Source: Rapana venosa
Lineage: Eukaryota > Mollusca > Gastropoda > Neogastropoda > Muricidae
Direction: 5' to 3'
DNA: 64,000 nt
Assembly: GCA_028751875.1 (NCBI GenBank)
Contig: CM054140.1
Span: forward strand, 14,554,247-14,618,246
Positions 24,246 to 34,182 of this stretch are shown in pieces. A program made the position numbers and the translations under genes. Below the pieces are notes generated by a model, which saw only the letters and a program-made list of their open reading frames with translations, was not told the origin of the DNA and searched no databases. Numbering within the stretch: the stretch's first letter is position 1; each line of letters opens with the position of its first letter.

Positions 24246-25700
24246 TGTTTAAAATATATTATAATATTATTATCACACAAAGTGAAAGCAGAACAACCAA
24301 CATATTAGATGTTCCCAAATTTCAGCTTTCCCCTTTTGGGGGGGGGGGGGGGGGGTATTAAATGACGTGATGGATGACGTCAATTCAATTATAGTCATTG
24401 TGAAACTTTTTTATGACATCCAAATTAAAAAATCATACAGCAGAGAGAGAGAGGGGGGGGGGGGGGGGGGAACCTTACATGGGGGGCAATAATGGTCATT
24501 TAGTTGAGTTCACACAAAAACACCACACTTGCGCGCGCTCGATACATGCACACTATACAGGTATAGCCCCAACACACACAACACACACACCCCACAACAC
24601 ACAACCACACAACATCCTTCCCAGGAGATAACGAGGTCCAGGGTGGGGGTGCAGCAGAAATCCCGCGCACATGCCAAAACCCGTTCCACCCTTTTGGAAA
24701 GGTAGGCATTTTTGTGCCGGTTCAAAAGGATGACAAAAAATTTCAAAACACAACACACACACCGGGAAATGGATGCAAAAAAAAACAACGAGTGCCCTTT
24801 TATATCATCGAGACAAAGGAATAAATAAAGGTAATTAAAAAATAAAAAAACACATGGGCAAGATGCACACACCGCACGCACGCACACAACACAACACACC
24901 CACACACACACACCATTTAAGTTAGGTTTTTGGAGGATTGTTCAAAAACAAGTTCCAGGGTAGTGGAATGTGGTCACGACAGGAGAGGATGGCAAGCTCA
25001 ACTGTTTTTTTGTGTGTTGAGGCCTTTTGGGCGTCGTCTGCAACTTGTGTCTCCAGAAAGTTCCGGGGGGATCTGGCCTCGTGGGTTGCCCGTTTTGTTC
25101 AATCACCCGGGATTCACGTTGCTGAGAGTGTCCCCCTGATTGAAGTGTTGGGTCATTTGTGGGTGTTTTGGTGATGTGACTGTGATGAAGGGACGCCCGG
25201 TTTTCAGGGGTTTTTGGGGTTTTGCAACGTTTTTGGGGTCCAAAGGTTGCGCTGAGCGTAGATGATGTTTTTTTTGCTACAAAAGAAGGCGTCTCGATGG
25301 TGAATCCTCAGAGTGAAAATGGTGAAGAGATGCCCTCTAGTAGGTGGCCCCGAGGGGCATTTTAGGAGGGAGAAAAAAATGCATGAGATGTTCCCTAGCT
25401 CCTGCATTTTCTCTCCCCCCCCCACAGACTGCAGTGCAGGGTAGGCAGTTTTCCCCGTAACCCCTGGGTGATAACTACAGGAAATCTGCTGTTATGTTTC
25501 TTTTTTTGTAATTTGGGGTAGCCCGGCATGGGTGGTTTTTTTCCCGTGTTTTAGCAGCCCTTGATGGTTCAGGGTAGCCCCGATTGGAAGGCATGGCCAT
25601 CTCCATAGTGGTGTTCCCAAATTTGCTCTGTGGGCACAAAAGGCGCATTTGCAAAAAGTGTCCCCAGGGATGTTGTTGACACAATGACGGGGATGAATGA
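24245..25700 (-). mobile_element. Penelope-like element 3' half, copy B (badly degraded)
   Basis: It has the same series as copies A and C: AACCAACATATTAGATGTTC then TTTCAGCTTT (24295-24335), the ATGACGTCAATT block, GAGAGA/G-run, CA-rich tract, SINE body (24615-24840), AAGTTCCAGGGTAGTGGAATG, then the GIY-YIG region on the minus strand with remnants such as GPPTRGHLF (about 25340-25370). No intact frame remains. Confidence 0.65.
24615..24840 (+). mobile_element. SINE body, copy in Penelope copy B
   Basis: AACCCGTTCCACCC, GGTAGGCATTTTTGTGCCGG and GACAAAGGAATAAATAAA mark the same SINE body as at 29.64 and 60.82 kb. It is headless and sits at the same site as in copies A and C. Confidence 0.65.
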
Positions 25701-28590
25701 TTGGAATGGAAAGGTAGTTTGGGGATTGTTACTTTTGAGAAGGCTCGGTTGGTGATGTATCCCCCTTCCCCTTTTGGGAGAATTAAAAGTTTTTAAAAAG
25801 GGGAAAAAAAGGGGGGAAAAAAAAAACAGGTTCCAGTTAAACCCCCCCGTTTTAGAAGGTTAAAATTCTTTTTATTAAGGGTTTTTGATGATTTTAGGAA
25901 CCCTGAAACCTGGTTTTTGCTGGGGGCTTGGTTCAAAAAAAGTTGTTGTGTAAAAGTGTTTACAATTCTCTTTTCTGACAGGGGGTCCTATCTTTAGGGA
26001 GCCATGAAAAAGGGGATGGTTTTTTTCCCGGAGGGTTGGGCCCTAAAGGTTTAAATTTGGTTTAAAAGTTTTTTAAAATTCCAAATCCTTTGCAGTCCCT
26101 TTTTGATATTGGGAATTTTCATGGGGCTGGGGGAAGGGAAAAAAGGGGTTTCAACATCAATTTGGGGGTTTTTTAAGGGCCATTTTCCCAAAACCTTTGG
26201 GGTCCAGGGGGCCTAACATTTTTTTGGGGGAATGTGAAAACCTTCGGAGTTTTGGGGGAAGGACCTCTTGGGTTTTTTTCAAGAATTTCCCTTGTTTGCG
26301 GGTTTGTACAAATTTTCCCCAATGGGATTTTGGGGGGCCCCCAAATTGTTCTTGGTTAAAAAAAATTTATTGGAATTTTTAGCCAAACTTGTTAAAAAAA
26401 AAAAGAAGCGCTTTTCACCAATCCATTTTTTGGTGCTCTCCTTAAAAATTTTTGAAAAAAAATTTAAAATGAAAAAAGCAGACGAAAAAAAAAACAACCA
26501 ACCCACCAACCCAAAACACAAACCCAAACAAAAACAACAATCAAAACCAAATGCAGGGACGAACCCGGGCCCCCCAACCAACACTTAAACAACCCCCCCC
26601 CAACCACCCCCCCCACCACAACCCACAAAACCACTTTTTGGGAAAAATTTTTGGGGGGGGTTTTTGGTTTATTCAGTAACGGGCCCTCTTGGATGAGGGA
26701 AAAATTTTTTTTAACAAAAATTTTCCTTTTCCCTTTGGGCCTTTTTTTGAGATCGTTCCCCTTTTCTCCTTTTTTGATTTTATTTAAATTTTATTATATA
26801 TTATTTATTTTTTTGGAAATTGTGGTGAGTTTGGGGGGGATGCAGTTTCTTTAGAGAAAAACCTTTTGGGGTTTTAGTAAAATTTTGTTAAAGGAAAAGA
26901 AAAGGTTTTCTTTTTTTTTTGATTCAAAAAAAATTTTCTAGGGCGCAGGGGGGCTTTCAGGTTCTCCCGTCTTTTGAAAATTTAAAAATTAAAAAAATTT
27001 AAAAAAAAAAAATTGTTGGGAAACCCTGTGTCCCCAAAGGGGTGGGCAAAACCCTTTTTTTGAAAAAACTGGGGTTTTTATTCTGGATAAATTTTGTTAA
27101 AAAAGGGTGGATTTGCCTTTGTTGGGGGTTTTAATTCCAAAAAAGGGAAAATTCCCCTTATAGCAATTTTCAGGGGGGGTTGGGGAAAAAAAATTCCGTA
27201 CCAAAAAAAAATCTTCACGGGGGCATGGAAAAACTGGGTTTTTACCAAATTAAATTTGGAAAAAAAAGAATAAATTAAGATTTGAGGAAACCCCTCGGGT
27301 TTTTGACATCCACTTCAGAGGGACCGGGTAAGGGCCCCCCTTGAAGGGCTCCCTTTTTCCATGTAGGCTGGAAAATCAAAAGAAATCCCCGTTTTTTTTA
27401 GAAAAATTTGGTTTTAAACCCCCGGACAAAAGGGGCCCGGCACCCAAATCGGGTGGTTTGGGGTTTTTGTCTTTTTTCCCCAAAAAAAAAACGGGAGGGG
27501 AAAGGGTTATTGGTTTTTCCCCCTTCTACCCCCGGGGTTCCCATTTTGGGGTTGTTGGCTAAAGAATTGGAAACCATGTTTTAAAAGAATGGCCAGTTTC
27601 CTTTTGGAAATTTTGCTGGTACAGGAAAATGGGGGGGGCGGCGGGGTTAAAAAAAAAGTGGATTGGAGAAATTTTCCCCTTTCAACCTGAATCTTCTGGG
27701 CGATTCTCACGGGTTAAGTGGGGGCCATTTTTTAATTTTTTTCAATTTTTTGAAAAACCCCCTCTTTTATTTTTTAATGCAAGGGGCCCAAACGAAAGAA
27801 AAGGGGAAGGGGTTTAGTTTATTTCGATTTAAAAGGGGAATTAAAAATTAAAAAATTCCGAAAAAAAAAAAAAAATCAACAAAAAACGGGGAAAAAAACC
27901 TTGGGCTTCTTTGAAAAGATTAAAACTTCTTTTTCCACCAAACAATTTTTTTAATTTTTTCTGGTGGCAAATTTTTTGGTTGTGGTTTTCCCCATTTTCC
28001 TGGGGCCTCTGGGCTGGGTTTTTTGGGCCGGGTTGTTAAACAATAGAAAATTTGGTAAAAACCAAAAAAGAAAAATATGCACCTTTTTTTCATAGGGAAA
28101 ATTTAAAAAAAAAAAAGATAGGGGAAAAAAAAATGTTTTTTTCTTGGTCAAAAGGGCTATAAAAAAAAATGGAAAATTGGATTTTTTTTGTTACAATGGG
28201 GTTTTTGTTTTTAATTTATTTTTCTTTTTTTGAGGGGGTCTCAGGCTTTTTTTCCCTTGTTTTTTTTTAAAATTTTGTTTCAGGAAAAAACCCAAAAAGG
28301 CAATTTAATTTTTCAATGGAGCCAAACATGGAATCGAGGGGGGGAAAATTGTAGTTTTTTTTGTGTGGTTTTTTTACCCCCCCAAAACCAACAAGGGAAA
28401 AAAATTTTACAAAAAAAATTAAAAAGGGAGAAAAATCCCCCCTATTTTTGGGGGGTTCCCTTTTTGGGAAAAAAAAGTTATTTAAAATTCTCCCTCTCCC
28501 ATCCTGCAACAAGCCCGAAAACTGTTCGAAAAGCAAAAAGGGCCATGGCTTTTTTTGGGGGCCCAATTTTTCCTGAACCTCTACTTTGGG
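25700..28590. other. Low-quality or uninterpretable stretch
   Basis: The sequence is dominated by runs of three to nine identical bases (TTTTGGGG, AAAAATTTT, CCCC) with almost no normal words, unlike both flanks. No repeat family, exon or coding motif can be read with confidence. This pattern suggests consensus from poor reads rather than real composition. Open frames here should be ignored. Confidence 0.6.
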
Positions 28591-29235
28591 CTGGGTACAT
28601 TGGGTGGAGTGGAGGATTATACATGCTACTGCAACAGCCCTGATATGGCCTCTGTGGTTGGCGGGGCTATAAATAACAGGATGGGAGTGGAGGATTATAA
28701 ATGCTACTGCAATAGCCCTGATATGGCCTCTGTGGTTGGCGGGGCTATAAACAACAGGATGGGAGTGGAGGATTATAAATGCTACTGCAATAGCCCTGAT
28801 ATGGCCTCTGTGGTCAGCGGGGCTATAAATAACATGATTGAATTGGATTGAATGAAAACATTCTGGTTAAGTTTTACAAGAACCTTGACGGGTTTGTGAT
28901 CTGATGACTTGAATTTTTCTGCTGCTTTCCCTGGCAATGCTAGATATATAATCCAGTCTGGATGGCAAAGTCTGCTGTGTGTCGCTGTGACCCTGCCGGT
29001 CCCCAGGGTTTTTCTGGGATCTCTACTGGGTTGGGCCATGACTGGTGTCTCAGAGTGTTGAAGGTAGGACAGGACTGCAGGATATGAGAGGGGGTTTGTG
29101 GGTCTGTGCCACAGGGGCAATGGTCAGTGTGGGATATTTTTAGGCGGTGGAGGTGGGATAGGACCTGGCTGTGTCCTGTTTGCAGTCTGAAGATGGCAGC
29201 TAGAGTAGCTCTTTCTAGGTGACTTGAAAGAAGTG
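28590..29235 (-). mobile_element. LINE 3' end, copy 2 (C-terminal coding region and 3' UTR)
   Basis: On the minus strand from about 29235 the frame reads ERATLAAIFRLQTGHSQ, then HCPCGTDPQTPSHILQSCP and ends TADFAIQTGLYI at a stop near 28948. This is the Cys/His-rich tail that ends many non-LTR ORF2 proteins. The 3' UTR follows with GATTGAATTGGATTGAATG and about three 78-bp repeats. The upstream RT and RNase H are absent: (CA)n and Penelope copy C begin at about 29240. The same LINE-to-Penelope junction occurs at 22815, so the two were duplicated together. Confidence 0.75.
28600..28850. repeat. 78-bp minisatellite in a LINE 3' UTR (about 3.2 copies)
   Basis: The unit carries GCTACTGCAA, CCCTGATATGGCCTCTGTGG and GGGGCTATAAA. 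The 78-bp period is a multiple of three, so an open frame persists on the plus strand, but nothing suggests it is translated. A degraded version lies at 22170-22450, and a single unit at about 36555-36600. Confidence 0.85.
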
Positions 29236-29241
29236 ATAATT

Positions 29242-29279
<38 letters not shown>

Positions 29280-29314
29280 CCCACAAAGTGAAAGCAGAAC
29301 AACCAACATATATA

Positions 29315-29351
29315 GATGTTCCTTAATATTTCGGCTTTCGCCTTCCTCAAG
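29315..29351 (-). ncRNA. Hammerhead-ribozyme-like core in Penelope copy C
   Basis: On the minus strand the order is CTTGAGGA, A, a three-pair stem GGC/GCC closed by GAAA, then GAAA, a short stem with one A-C mismatch (TATT with AACA) and a possible cleavage triplet ATC. Penelope-like elements are known to carry hammerhead motifs in their terminal repeats. Departures are an extra T in the CTGANGA box, an extra A before stem II, and a C-run (minus strand) where stem I should start. It may be inactive, or damaged by homopolymer errors. Confidence 0.45.
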
Positions 29352-29594
29352 GGGGGGGGGGGGGGCTGTTATTATGACGTCAATCTCAAGTATACGTCAT
29401 TGTGAAACTTTATGAATCGCAAATTAACATCATACTGAGACCATGTTAGACAGACAGAGAGAGAGAGAGGGGGGGGGGGGGGGGGAACCTTACATGGGAC
29501 AATTATGGTCATATAGTTAAGATTCACACATACACACACAAACACACACACTTGCACATGCACGCACGCATGCACACATGTACACGCATATGCG

Positions 29595-29635
<41 letters not shown>

Positions 29636-29870
29636 ACAGGAGACTATAAACGAGGTCCAGTGTGGGAGTGCACGCAGGATGTCCTGCGCACATGCCAAAA
29701 CCCGTTCCACCTTTCGGAAGAGTAGGCAATTGTGTGCCGGTCCAAATGGATGACAAAATCTACAAAGCCGCACACACACGGGAACTGGATGCAAAAAAAG
29801 CAAACGATGCCCATTCTATCATCCTCGAAACAAAGGAATAAATAAATGGTAATAAAAAAATAAACATATA
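29636..29870 (+). mobile_element. SINE body, copy in Penelope copy C
   Basis: It contains GAGACTATAAACGAGGTCCA, CCACCTTTCGGAAGAGTAGG, GTGTGCCGGTCC and GGAATAAATAAATGG. It matches the body of the tRNA-headed SINE at 40.05 kb and the copy at 60.82 kb. CA repeats lie on both sides. Confidence 0.75.
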
Positions 29871-29879
29871 TGGGCAAGG

Positions 29880-29884
<5 letters not shown>

Positions 29885-29951
<67 letters not shown>
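29885..29951. repeat. (CA)n microsatellite, about 67 bp
   Basis: Nearly pure CA between a GCGCGC stretch and ACACGTCAAGTTAGG. CA tracts stand in the same position in Penelope copies A and B but are shorter. Confidence 0.95.
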
Positions 29952-29952
<1 letters not shown>

Positions 29953-30029
29953 CACGTCAAGTTAGGTATGTTTGGAGGATTGTTCAAAGCAAGTTGCCAG
30001 GGTAGTGGAATGTGGTCAGGATGGCAAGC

Positions 30030-30830
30030 TCAACTGTCACGTGTGTTGAGGCCTTCAGGGGCGTCAGTCTGCAACACGTGTCTCCAGAAACGTTCTCGGC
30101 GGAGACTGGCCTCATGGGTCTGCCCGTTCACCTGTTGGATCACCTGGCACTTCACGTTGCTGAGAGAGTGTCCCGCCTGATTGAAGTGTTGGGTCACTCT
30201 TGTGCCGGTGTTTCTGGTGATGTCACTGCGGTGAAGGTACAGCCTGGTTTTCAGGGCGGTTTTGGTTTCGCCAACGTACTGGAGTCCACAGAGGTTGCAG
30301 CTGAGCAGATAAACGATGTTCTTGCTGCTACATGAGAAGGCGTCTCTGATGGTGAATCTCTCACCAGTAGTGAAACTGGTGAAGAGACTGCCCTCTAGTA
30401 GGTGGCCCCTGCAGGTGGCACATTTTTGGGTGCAGCAGAAACATCCACGACTGCCAGGTGTTGCGTTTGTAGGAGGCAGGACAGATGGCATGAGCATGTT
30501 CCCTAGACTCCTGCATTTTCTCTCCCCCACCACAGGAGTTTCGGGAACTGCCTTCTTCATTCTGGCACTGCATGCAAGGTTGCAATTCCCCGGGAACCAT
30601 TTTCGGAGGGGGGTTCCCTGGTTTAGGGGTGAGACTAAAGAACTTGCGTTGAGTTTTTTTGTGAATTTTGAGGTAGTCTGCGTGGAGTGTTTTCCCCGTT
30701 TTTTGGGGGGGCCCAAAAGGAGGTATAGGGCACCACGACCCGGAAGGGCTTGGCACATCTCCAACGGGGGCCCCAAGTTTTCCTGGGAGCACAAGGGGCG
30801 CTTCGAAAGAACGCCCAAAGGATATTGCAC
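30030..30830 (-). pseudogene. Penelope-like GIY-YIG endonuclease domain (C-terminal ORF fragment)
   Basis: This 266-codon frame has no real start and is entered from upstream RT sequence. The Cys-rich motif GCFCCTQKCATCRGHL lies near residues 148-163. The GIY-YIG domain begins at NIVYLLSCNLCGLQYVGETK (near residues 188-207), where the usual GIY and YIG tripeptides are VYL and YVG, as is normal for Penelope elements. The downstream arginine (KTRLYLHRSD), a histidine (TQHFNQAGHS) and the glutamate (SLRRERFW) follow, with a stop at 30030. The domain nicks target DNA for insertion of the element. Motif residues look intact, but the ORF is detached from its RT core, so I treat it as a fragment. 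The first 90 or so residues are ragged. Confidence 0.85.
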
Positions 30831-31059
30831 AATGAGGGGAATGACAAATTAAATGGAAGGTAGTTGTGGGAAATTTTCTTTTTGGAAGAGCCGGTGGTAA
30901 TGTTCACATCCACTTGGGAGAAGCCATTTGGATTGTGTTTTGAAACTGTGGATATGAACTTTTATTGACGGGGGGAAATTTTTTGATGAACCACTGAAAC
31001 TGTTCAGTTGTTCCCCTTCCCCACCCACAACCCATTTGGGTCGAAATAAAGCTTCCACG

Positions 31060-31860
31060 TTCTTTTCTACTCACGGGGCTTTTTTTCCCATAGATTTTTC
31101 CCGGGAAAACCCCTAAGGGGGGGGCAAGGTTTTTTTTTTTTTTTGTGGGGCCCCTAAGGGTCCCCCTCCCCCTTTTTCCCCCCCCTCCCCCCCCCCCCTT
31201 TGGCCTTCAAAAGTGAAGTATTGTTGTGAAAAATGTGAGTCCACCCTCCAGTAGGTACTGACGGGGGGGCACATCCTTGGGGGGATCCATAAGAAGCATA
31301 GCGTTGTCATGTCCGATGGGAAGGGTGCCGTCAGGTTGAACACAATTGTTAAAGCAGACCTTTTTTGAAGGGCCAAAGCCCTTGGTTTTTCCATCCGGAT
31401 TGTGTTAAAGCATTTTGGGGAAAAATCCTCATACTGGAAGAGAGACACATGGGTTTGCCCCAGGAGTCCCATTTGGACAGCTTTTTTCGGTAGGGCCTTA
31501 CCCCAACCGATGGACGCCCAGGGGGGCTCAGCGATTGTGGTTTTGGGGAATGTATAAAACCATGTGGCTGACGTTGCCCGGGTCAAGTCGGCCCACTATG
31601 TTGTTGTTGTCTCAATTTAACGTTTTTCATCTTAGTTTATTAAAATAGTGGGAAATTTAAACAGAGGGGGAAAGTACAAAAAAGACGATTTGTAAAATGG
31701 GGTTTTTGGATTTTTAGCAATTAAAAAGGGGGGGGGGAAAAAAATGGTAAAAAATTTAAATTCCCCAAAAAGTTAAATGAAACAACAAAAATAACTACAA
31801 CAAAACTCTAATGGGCTGTGCAAAAACATTTAACAATGGCAAAAGGCAATTTTTTGGGTT
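31060..31860. other. Unassigned stretch with weak coding-like signal
   Basis: A 157-codon minus-strand frame (31113-31586) is open and partly non-repetitive but has no motif I recognise; its tail is a homopolymer artefact. It lies between Penelope and LINE pieces and may be more retroelement debris. Positions 31120-31200 are poly-T/C runs of doubtful quality. Confidence 0.4.
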
Positions 31861-31869
31861 TTTAAAAAC

Positions 31870-32460
31870 GTTTTCCACAGACTGCCACAAAAAGGGGGGG
31901 TAAAAAAGGTTTTACAATTGGACATTCAAATATGATGTGAGTGTTGGAAATATGTTCCCCACAGAGGCACCTGACATTTTTACAAAATTTTGTTATAAAT
32001 GCATTTAATTTTATTCTAAAATATAGTGCATTAACTCTTCTTGTGGCTGCGATACTTAAATGTGTTTGAGAAGGAGTCATGTAACATGAAATAAGGCCAT
32101 TAGTCAGGCAATTCTTTAAAGTTGGTTCCTTGAATTGATCTGATTCTCTCCACTTACTCCACGACGTCTGTTCTAATAAACGGTATCCCTCCTGTAGAGA
32201 TAATGGAACATGCAGTTCCACTGATTCAAAATGATGTCTTGCCCCCCTTTTTGCAGCTCTGTCAGCCCACTCATTTGAAAAAACTCCAACGTGCGAAGGT
32301 ACCCAGCAAAAGGAGACAGGAGTACTTCTTAAACTTAAAAGGTGTATGACATATTTAATTTCAAAAATGATTCTGGATACTTTCCTGGAATTTGGGGATT
32401 TGATAGCATACAGTACCGACTTAGAATCTACACAAAGCAAGATAGGAATGATGGGAAATG
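31870..32460 (-). mobile_element. 5'-truncated LINE: RNase H domain and C-terminus
   Basis: The minus-strand frame reads LLCVDSKSVLYAIKS, then VSFCWVPSHVGVFSNEWAD and RAAKRGARH, later CLCGEHISNTHIIFECP. These match the RNase H and knuckle of the LINE at 6.46 kb almost block for block, so it is the same family. The retained catalytic-type Asp are in CVDSKS and NEWADRA. It joins Penelope coding sequence at about 32440-32465 in an unbroken frame and runs to a decayed 3' end near 31870. Confidence 0.82.
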
Positions 32461-32968
32461 CCCATCTATGTGTGTTTTCATCAATGCATTCCTTTGCTTG
32501 TAGTGTGTCCACAATGTTGTTGGTGGCAGTGGTGATTTGCTGTGTGGGGTCTTTCTCCACTTTTTCATAGTGCTCAGGGTTATTTAGTAACCGCTGGCCC
32601 TCCCTGATGTAGAGCTCTGTCAACGTCTTGAACAACAACAGCAGTGCCTCCTTTGTCTGCCATGGAGATCCCTATGTTTCTGCCCTGCACCAGATCTTTC
32701 ACTTCGTGGAGAGCTCTTCTTTCTGAGGTGGAGAGGTTATCTCTGATCTTTCTGCTGTTGACAAAGTTGTTGGTTAGGGTTTGGATGGTATTGTAGTATG
32801 CATCCAGAGACATATCTCTTCTACTTGGAGGCGAGTAAAACGTTTTTTTGTAGAACCGAGGAGAGGGGAGAGGTTTATCTTCTTCATCTTCTGATTCAAA
32901 AAACATTTCCTTTAGATGCAGTCGTCTGCAGCCTTCTGCCACGTCTTCTTGTATATATATATATATAT

Positions 32969-33032
<64 letters not shown>

Positions 33033-33056
33033 GTTAGAATGTCTGTGTTGTAGCAT
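32460..33056 (-). pseudogene. Penelope-like element N-terminal coding region (interrupted)
   Basis: The minus strand encodes FYKKTFYSPPSRRDMSLDAY, then NIGISMADKGGTAVVVQDVD, then (after a one-base frame change near 32620) NNPEHYEKVEKDPTQQI and ECIDENTH. The ADKGG-VVV signature followed by YEK...DPT is the conserved region before the RT core of Penelope-like elements. The RT core should follow but is replaced by LINE RNase H sequence at about 32460. A (TA)n tract at 32951-33030 separates the coding part from the upstream GTAGCATCTAATGGGG block. Confidence 0.78.
32951..33031. repeat. (TA)n microsatellite, about 80 bp
   Basis: Nearly pure TA with two phase slips (ATTATATAA). It lies at the upstream edge of the Penelope N-terminal region. 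Confidence 0.95.
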
Positions 33057-33224
33057 CTAATGGGGAGGAGCTGCAGCTTCTCTTTTGAGAGCGGAAACCT
33101 GTGGTGGTGGCATTCTAGGATCTAGAATCTTTGTTAAAGGAAAAGAAAGAGTTTGCTTTGTTGGGGTTTAATGCCATTCACAAAAGGGCAAAATTCATTG
33201 CGCATAGGACATTTGGCAGGGTGA

Positions 33225-33350
33225 GCTTGCAGGTAGGAATCTCCTTGATCTAAATTTGCAAAACGGCTTACACAAGGGGACTGGATGTAGAAAAGCACAT
33301 GAGTACTTATTCCATTATCCTTGAAATAAAAGAATAAATAAGATGGTATG
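33225..33350 (+). mobile_element. SINE body fragment
   Basis: CACAAGGGGACTGGATGTAG, then TACTTATTCCATTATCC and AAAGAATAAATAA match the last third of the SINE at 60.82-61.05 kb. The head and first body half are missing. Confidence 0.6.
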
Positions 33351-33449
33351 AAAACAGCCCTCGGGTCCTTGACACTCCACTTCAGGCAGTGACCATTAGG
33401 GTCACACTGCGCAAAGGCATCACTGTATGTAGCTGGATAATACACTGGA

Positions 33450-34048
33450 TACTACTGTCTGCTAAGCATTTGATTACTAGGACAAGTGGTCAGCCGGCAC
33501 CCAAAGTGCGTTTGTTTGGGGAGGTATGTCAGACTATCCAAAAGCAGAGGAAGAAAGCTCAATGCCTGATTCAATAGCAACGGTCTCCAATGGTGGTGTT
33601 GGCCTACCAAGAACTGCGGGCCAAGTCACACTATGTTTTAAAGACCAGTGGGCTCGCGTGGGGCATGGAAGCATTTCTGCTCCTAGCTCTACAGAAGAAT
33701 ATGTGGCAAGACAGTTGGGAAAATGAGTGGGAAGACTCAGGGGGAAAACTCCTCTGCATCTGTTAATAATCTGAGGCTGGAGGATACTCTCTTTACAGAT
33801 AGGGAGGCCATGGCTAATCTTTGGCCACCACTCTGAAGGAGAACTCCTCTCTGACTTCAAGAATGCAAGTGTTCCTGAGAATCGAACTGCTAAAAGAAAG
33901 GGCTCCCTTAGATTTTATCTCCCAGAATGATGAAAGTTATAATTTTCCCTTGCCTGAACTAAAAAGAGCCCGTCAGACATGGGGTAAGACCTCGGCTGGC
34001 TCTGATGGGATTCACTACAGTCTTTTAACCCAACCTAAACCAAATTGA
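33450..34048 (+). pseudogene. LINE fragment: linker and first RT block (broken)
   Basis: In one plus frame the linker reads LAYQELRAKSHYVLKTSG then KNMWQDSWENEWE, the charged region between endonuclease and RT in I/Jockey-like LINEs. A later frame (33821-34048) ends LPELKRARQTWGKTSAGSDG, matching the first RT motif, where SPGPDG is usual. Stops and shifts separate the parts. The fragment stops at about 34048, where the 3' UTR of a minus-strand LINE begins. Confidence 0.6.
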
Positions 34049-34049
34049 C

Positions 34050-34182
34050 TGTGACTGACTGTGTCAACTGTCATTAATTATTATGTGTTATGTGGTTTCT
34101 CCCACACTGCGATGATCATCCTGGGTTGACCCTGATGGTTGGCCAGGGCGTTGATTCAAGGAACTAATAGCAGAGTTGGTTT
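34050..34182 (-). mobile_element. LINE 3' UTR, copy 3, distal part (split by insertion)
   Basis: GTGGTTTCTCCCACAC, GTTGACCCTGATGGTTGGCC and GAGTTGGTTTTAAAC match the continuous sequence at 21960-22065. The remainder resumes at 36490, past the plus-strand LINE, with TGTTTTAATCTGTATATAGT. Confidence 0.72.

Larger units (their letters stand above)
29244..31060 (-). mobile_element. Penelope-like element 3' half, copy C (best preserved)
   Basis: The minus strand carries the C-terminal part of a Penelope-like retroelement: the end of the RT connection region (about 31060-30620), a Cys-rich motif and a GIY-YIG endonuclease (to 30030), then a 3' flank with CA tracts, a SINE body and a hammerhead-like motif at 29315-29351. 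The RT catalytic core is not in this copy. A separate N-terminal piece of a Penelope element lies at 32.46-33.06 kb on the same strand. Confidence 0.8.

Noticed and set aside
26268..26588. Open frames of about 100 codons on both strands
   Set aside because: They lie in the low-quality stretch of homopolymer runs and have no motif.
28555..28851. 98-codon plus-strand ORF with a 26-residue repeat
   Set aside because: It is the sense translation of the 78-bp LINE 3' UTR repeat, on the strand opposite the LINE coding region.
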